A stretch of DNA of 45,782 nucleotides. Origin: Cudoniella acicularis (taxonomy: Eukaryota; Ascomycota; Leotiomycetes; Helotiales; Helotiaceae). Location: assembly GCA_013054445.1 (NCBI GenBank), contig JAAMPI010000280.1, positions 1-45,782 of the forward strand, written 5' to 3'. Position numbers and translations under genes: made by a program. Below, in pieces: positions 41,611 through 45,782 of this stretch. Positions within the stretch are counted from its first letter, which is position 1; every line of letters starts with the position of its first letter. The notes beneath the pieces were generated by a model that saw only the letters and a list, made by a program, of their open reading frames with translations, did no database searches and had not been told where the DNA came from.

Positions 41611-44600
41611 ATGTCTCGTCCAGCGCACAATGGAAATGGGACGGCCGAAACGGGCGAGAGCGAGCCTATTGCCATCGTCGGCATGGGTAAGATATTTCAG
41701 GATATAAGCTAGATACCAATATTGACTTTGAGGCAGGTTGTCGCTTGGCGGGTGGCGTCCGTGATGTACCCGGTCTCTGGGAATTCCTCCGGGATCAAAA
41801 ATGCGGCCTTCAGGACTATGCCGAGCCCAGATTCAACGGGAAGGGGTTTTACCATCCAAACCCGGACCGTCCGGGAACGGCAGCGGCGAAAGGGGGGTTC
41901 CTCCTAGCTGAGGATCCACGGCTATTTGACTCGGCCTTTTTCGGAATCACGGATATCGAGGCGGAAACTTTGGATGCCTCGCAACGCAAGCTTCTCGAGG
42001 TCACGTATGAAGCGTTCGAAAACGCAGGGGAGACATGGGAAAGCGTTTCCGGTTCCCGCACTGGTGTATTTGTTGCGGATATCTCTTTCGACAATTATGT
42101 GTCGCAGGTGCGCGATTGGGATTTTTCGGGAAAGTATTCGGCCACGGGGTCATTTCCAAACATGCTGGCCAATCGACTTCACTACATCTTCAACCTTCGT
42201 GGACCAAGGTTCGAGACTCTTTGTTTTTTTGTCACGTTCCATCTTTCTTCCTCATGGAGTGCTGACATTTGATCCATTTGCGCAAAATAGTCTCCTTATC
42301 AACAGTGCCTGTACGTCGGCCATGTACGCCCTCCATCTAGCCATCAACTCGTTGCGCAACGGGGACTGTGACTCGGCCATTGTGGCTGGGTCCAATTGGA
42401 TCATGGACCCCAACAGTCACATTGCCATGGGCAAGTTGGGTGCCTTGTCTCCTACTTCGAGGAGTCACACCTTTGATGCATCGGCGGACGGATACGCTCG
42501 TGGCGAAGGCTTTGCTGCACTATACTTGAAGAGAGCTTCACAGGCAGTACGAGATGGGTCCCCGATCCGCGCTCTGGTCATGGGGACTGCTATCAATGCC
42601 AACGGCCGCACAAGTGGCATTACAAACCCCAGCGGCACCGCACAAGAAGCCGTCATCCGAAAGGCGTAAGTTAGACACATAACGCAAAGGCAGATGAAAA
42701 TAAATGTGCTAATTTGAGAATGCTGTACTTAGGTACGAAAACGCGGGCGGCCTTGATCCTTCAGAAACCACGTACCTCGAGTGTCATGGTACCGGAACGC
42801 GTGTCGGCGACCCCATCGAAGTGATGGCTGCTGGGAATGTTTTTTCACCAGCAAGGTCCAATGCTATCGAAGACCGCCTGCTGGTGGGGTCTGTCAAGAC
42901 GAATCTGGGCCACTTGGAAGGTGCGTGCGCGCTTGCGGGTATCCTCAAAGTCGTGGCGGCTCTCGAGGCAGGCGAAATACCGCCCAGCTTGGGAGTTGAG
43001 ACGCTGAATCCACGTATCGACTTCGACAAGGCGAAGGCCCAAGTTGTGAGGCATGTCATGCCTTGGCCCAAGAACGCACTGCGGCGTGCCAGCGTCACGT
43101 CGGCGGGCTTCGGAGGCACGAACGGACACTGCATCATTGACCATGTCCATAACGTAATGCCAAACTATGTCAAGCCTGGTGTATATAATGCCGGAGCTAT
43201 TCAAATCAACGGCTCCCAAACCAATGGCTTAGCCTCGGCTTCGGTGGGTGATGGCATTCCGAAGCCCATGACACTGGAACGCCCGCATAGCCCTGTGGTC
43301 AATGTGCCGAATATGACCAGGAAGGCGGATGCAGGAACTCACCAACTAGTGCTGCTCCCCTTCTCAGCGCACAACGAAGCTTCGCTCAAGGCGAATATGG
43401 ATGTCTTGTCCCGCATCATCCATCAACACTCTCTGGCTGACGTTGCCTACACTCTCGCAGCCAAACGCTCGCGCTTTTCTCAGCGAGCGTTCCGCATCGT
43501 GGACAAGGACCGAGTCGCGGTTGGAGCGCATCATGACCATGCCAATGGCAATGCTAATGGCAATGACAAGGACCATGACCAGAAGGCCTTCTTCTCCGCT
43601 TCGCCCCAACCCGTTCGTATCGGCTTCGCCTTCACCGGTCAAGGTGCCCAATGGCACGCCATGGGTGTTGAGCTGTTTGCTTACGGCGTGTTCCGGGCCG
43701 CCATTGCGCATTTGGACGGCGTTCTTGGGATGTTGCCAGAGCCCCCTTCGTGGAAAATTGCCGACGTTCTCAACGGAAGCTGCGACAAAAACTTGGTGCA
43801 GACACCTGCCGTTTCACAGACGGCGTGTACAGCCCTCCAGATTGGCTTGGTCGACCTCCTTGGTTCGTGGTCGGTTCGGCCCGTAGGCGTTGTGGGACAC
43901 TCGTCGGGTGAAATGGCGGCAGCGTACGCTGCGGGCCGCATTACCGCTGCCGAAGCCATTATCATCGCGTACTTACGCGGCCGCACGGTCTCTAGCAATA
44001 AGAAAAGGGGCGGGATGCTAGCCGTGGGCCTGGGTCCCGAACAGGCGGCCGAGTACCTGGCTGGTATGGAAAAAGAGGTCAAGGTTGCTGCCATCAACTC
44101 TCCCGACAGCACTACCTGGTCTGGCAACGCCGACACCGTTGAGGCCCTCTCAGCAAAGCTGGACCGGGACGGTGTCTTCAACCGACTGCTTCGGACGGGC
44201 GGGCTCGCGTATCACTCGCACCACATGGTTCCGCTGGGTGCCGAATATGCTGAGGCAATTTTAGGCGGACTAGAACGTCTCGAGGGACTGGAAAAGTCAT
44301 ACTATCCCCGTGTTCCCTGGGTATCCTCCGTGACCCCTGAGAAGGACATATCGACTTCCCCAGAGCAAGTGACGGCATCTTATTGGAGAGCCAATCTAGA
44401 GTCGCCGGTGCGCTTCTCCGACGCCGTATCGAAGCTGCTCAGTTTGGAGGGCCTGGAAGTTGGTGCGTTGGTTGAGATCGGTCCGCACCCTGCGTTGAAG
44501 AGCCCCTTAAGGCAGATCATCAAGAGTCTTGGGAAAAGTATCCCTCATGTTGCGTCCTTGAACCGAACCGAGGACGGCCGCAGGTCGTTGCTCTGCCTCG

Positions 44601-45782
44601 CCGGGACACTGTTCGGTCTCAACGCTGAGGTCAACCTGGTGGCCGTTAATGCCACTGATGAGCTGGGAGCGGGAGCGGCAATGCGGGGACTGGCGCATGG
44701 CTGCACAACCATCGATCTCCCTCCATACCAGTACACGTATGGACCTATCAACTACCATGAGAGCCGGTTGAGCAAAGATTACCGGCTACGCCGGGAACCC
44801 CGTCACGACCTTCTCGGATCCAAGGTGGCGGGAACTACCAGGCTGCGCCCACAGTGGCGCAACCTAATCACCGTGAAGGATTTGCCCTGGCTGGAAGACC
44901 ACCGCGTGCCACCTCGTATGTCTATGTTTTTTTCTTTCTCTTCTCTCTCGTTGGTTGGAAAGTCTTTTTTCTCCCATTTTCTTCTTCGCTGACTTTCCCC
45001 GTGCGAACCAGATGTCTTGTTCCCGGGTGCCGCGCATATCATCAACGCCATGGTGGCTGCTGAGGCGTCTTACCGTGAATTCCCAGACGCGCTGCCCATC
45101 ACAGGCTATACCCTCCGCAATGTATCGATCAAGAAAACCTTGATCGTACCCGAGGACCATCACGGCATCGAAATTGTTCTCAGCATGGAACTCGAGGATA
45201 CGGCGACGGCCAAGTCGCCGGGTTGGGCCAGCTTCTCCGTCTCTTCCGTTGTCCGTGACTCTGCCCAGTGGACCGAACACTGCACCGGCCACGTTAGGGT
45301 GGAAGTGTCTGCGCTCGACCCGGCTGCCCCAATAGACATGGCCATGGACGCGCGACCCGTTGATCCGCAAGCCTGGTATTCGCGATTTGCCGACCTTGGC
45401 CTCCAGTTTGGCCCCTCGTTCCAGGGGTATTCGGATCTCCAGGCTGATCCCGCCCAGAACCTGGCATCGGCAAAGATAGCACTGAGGACAACAGCGGGTA
45501 TGTTTCCAGGCGGCGAGTCGAGCTATCCACTTCACCCGGCCTCTCTCGATCTCGTCATCAGACTTGGACTCATTGCTTGCAACGGAGGTCAGGCCGAAAT
45601 CGCCTCTGTGCAGCTCCCCATTCATCTGTCCAGAATGCGGCTCAAGAAGGGTCACCATCAACCTTCAGATGACTGGGCCAGTGCTATCGCCCGCGGCGAG
45701 CAACGCGGCCTGCGGGGTGCCTACGCCCAGCTGCAAATGTTAGACCAGTCAGGGGATGTGGCTTTGGACCTGGACAGCCTCC
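41611..45782 (+). CDS. Highly reducing type I polyketide synthase, 3' end missing
   Basis: Exons 41611-41686, 41737-42208, 42291-42665, 42733-44915 and 45012->45782 give the first 1,292 or so residues. Domains in order: KS from about residue 20 (EPIAIVGMGCRLAGGV; catalytic Cys about 190 in INSACTSAM; HGTGT His about 326; KTNLGH His about 368); AT (FTGQGAQW about 610; GHSSGE Ser about 698; YHSHHM), malonyl-type; DH (LEDHRV His about 1031; HPASLD Asp about 1215). KS-AT-DH order without a starter-ACP or product-template domain marks the reducing class. Later domains (MT, ER, KR, ACP) lie beyond the window. The KS motif is unusual: most fungal KSs have DTACSSS where this has NSACTSA, but Cys and both His are present. 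Four GT-AG introns of 50-96 nt. Likely product: a reduced polyketide, possibly oxidised by the neighbouring P450. Confidence 0.95.

Overview
The window is nuclear DNA from a filamentous ascomycete (Pezizomycotina). Genes carry short introns of about 45-100 nt with GTRNGT-type donors. The gene set includes a GH10 xylanase, a secreted tyrosinase, a hamartin (Tsc1) homologue, a Pma-type H+-ATPase, a Zn2Cys6 regulator relic and a highly reducing polyketide synthase, which is typical of a plant- or litter-associated mould. I lean towards Leotiomycetes, but that is a guess; nothing here fixes the class. I see no rRNA, tRNA, CRISPR array or intact transposon.

Left part (1-10 kb): the 3' part of an MFS drug/H+ antiporter gene (+); an MFS sugar transporter (-) whose frame is broken by one base at 2069-2076; a short secreted tyrosinase (-); a GPI-anchored-looking GH10 xylanase (-); and, divergent from it, a ring-opening amidohydrolase of the cyanuric acid hydrolase/barbiturase family (+). 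The tyrosinase and xylanase need three GC-AG introns between them to read through their conserved cores.

Middle part (10-25 kb): an intronless secreted Pro/Ser/Thr-rich protein with near-identical internal repeats and recurring RQELG/RQERS boundaries (+); Tsc1/hamartin (+); a decayed rds1-type ferritin-like gene (+); an NADP-dependent YMR226C/YdfG-type short-chain dehydrogenase with two possible terminal exons (+); and a secreted Ala-rich protein with a duplicated cysteine module (-).

Right part (25-45.8 kb): a 3.8-kb stretch without a recognisable gene; a plasma-membrane P-type H+-ATPase with a long third intron (-); 2.5 kb without a gene; a small unknown gene (+); a Zn2Cys6 transcription-factor pseudogene (-); a cytochrome P450 (-); and, after a 2-kb AT-rich divergent spacer, the 5' part of an HR-PKS (KS-AT-DH visible) running off the right edge (+). 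The P450, PKS and dead regulator look like the edge of a secondary-metabolite cluster.

Exon limits were derived by hand from splice signals and conserved protein motifs. No alignment or expression data were available. Three genes (sugar transporter, ferritin-like gene, Zn2Cys6 regulator) are disrupted in this sequence; base errors in the assembly cannot be excluded for the single-lesion case.
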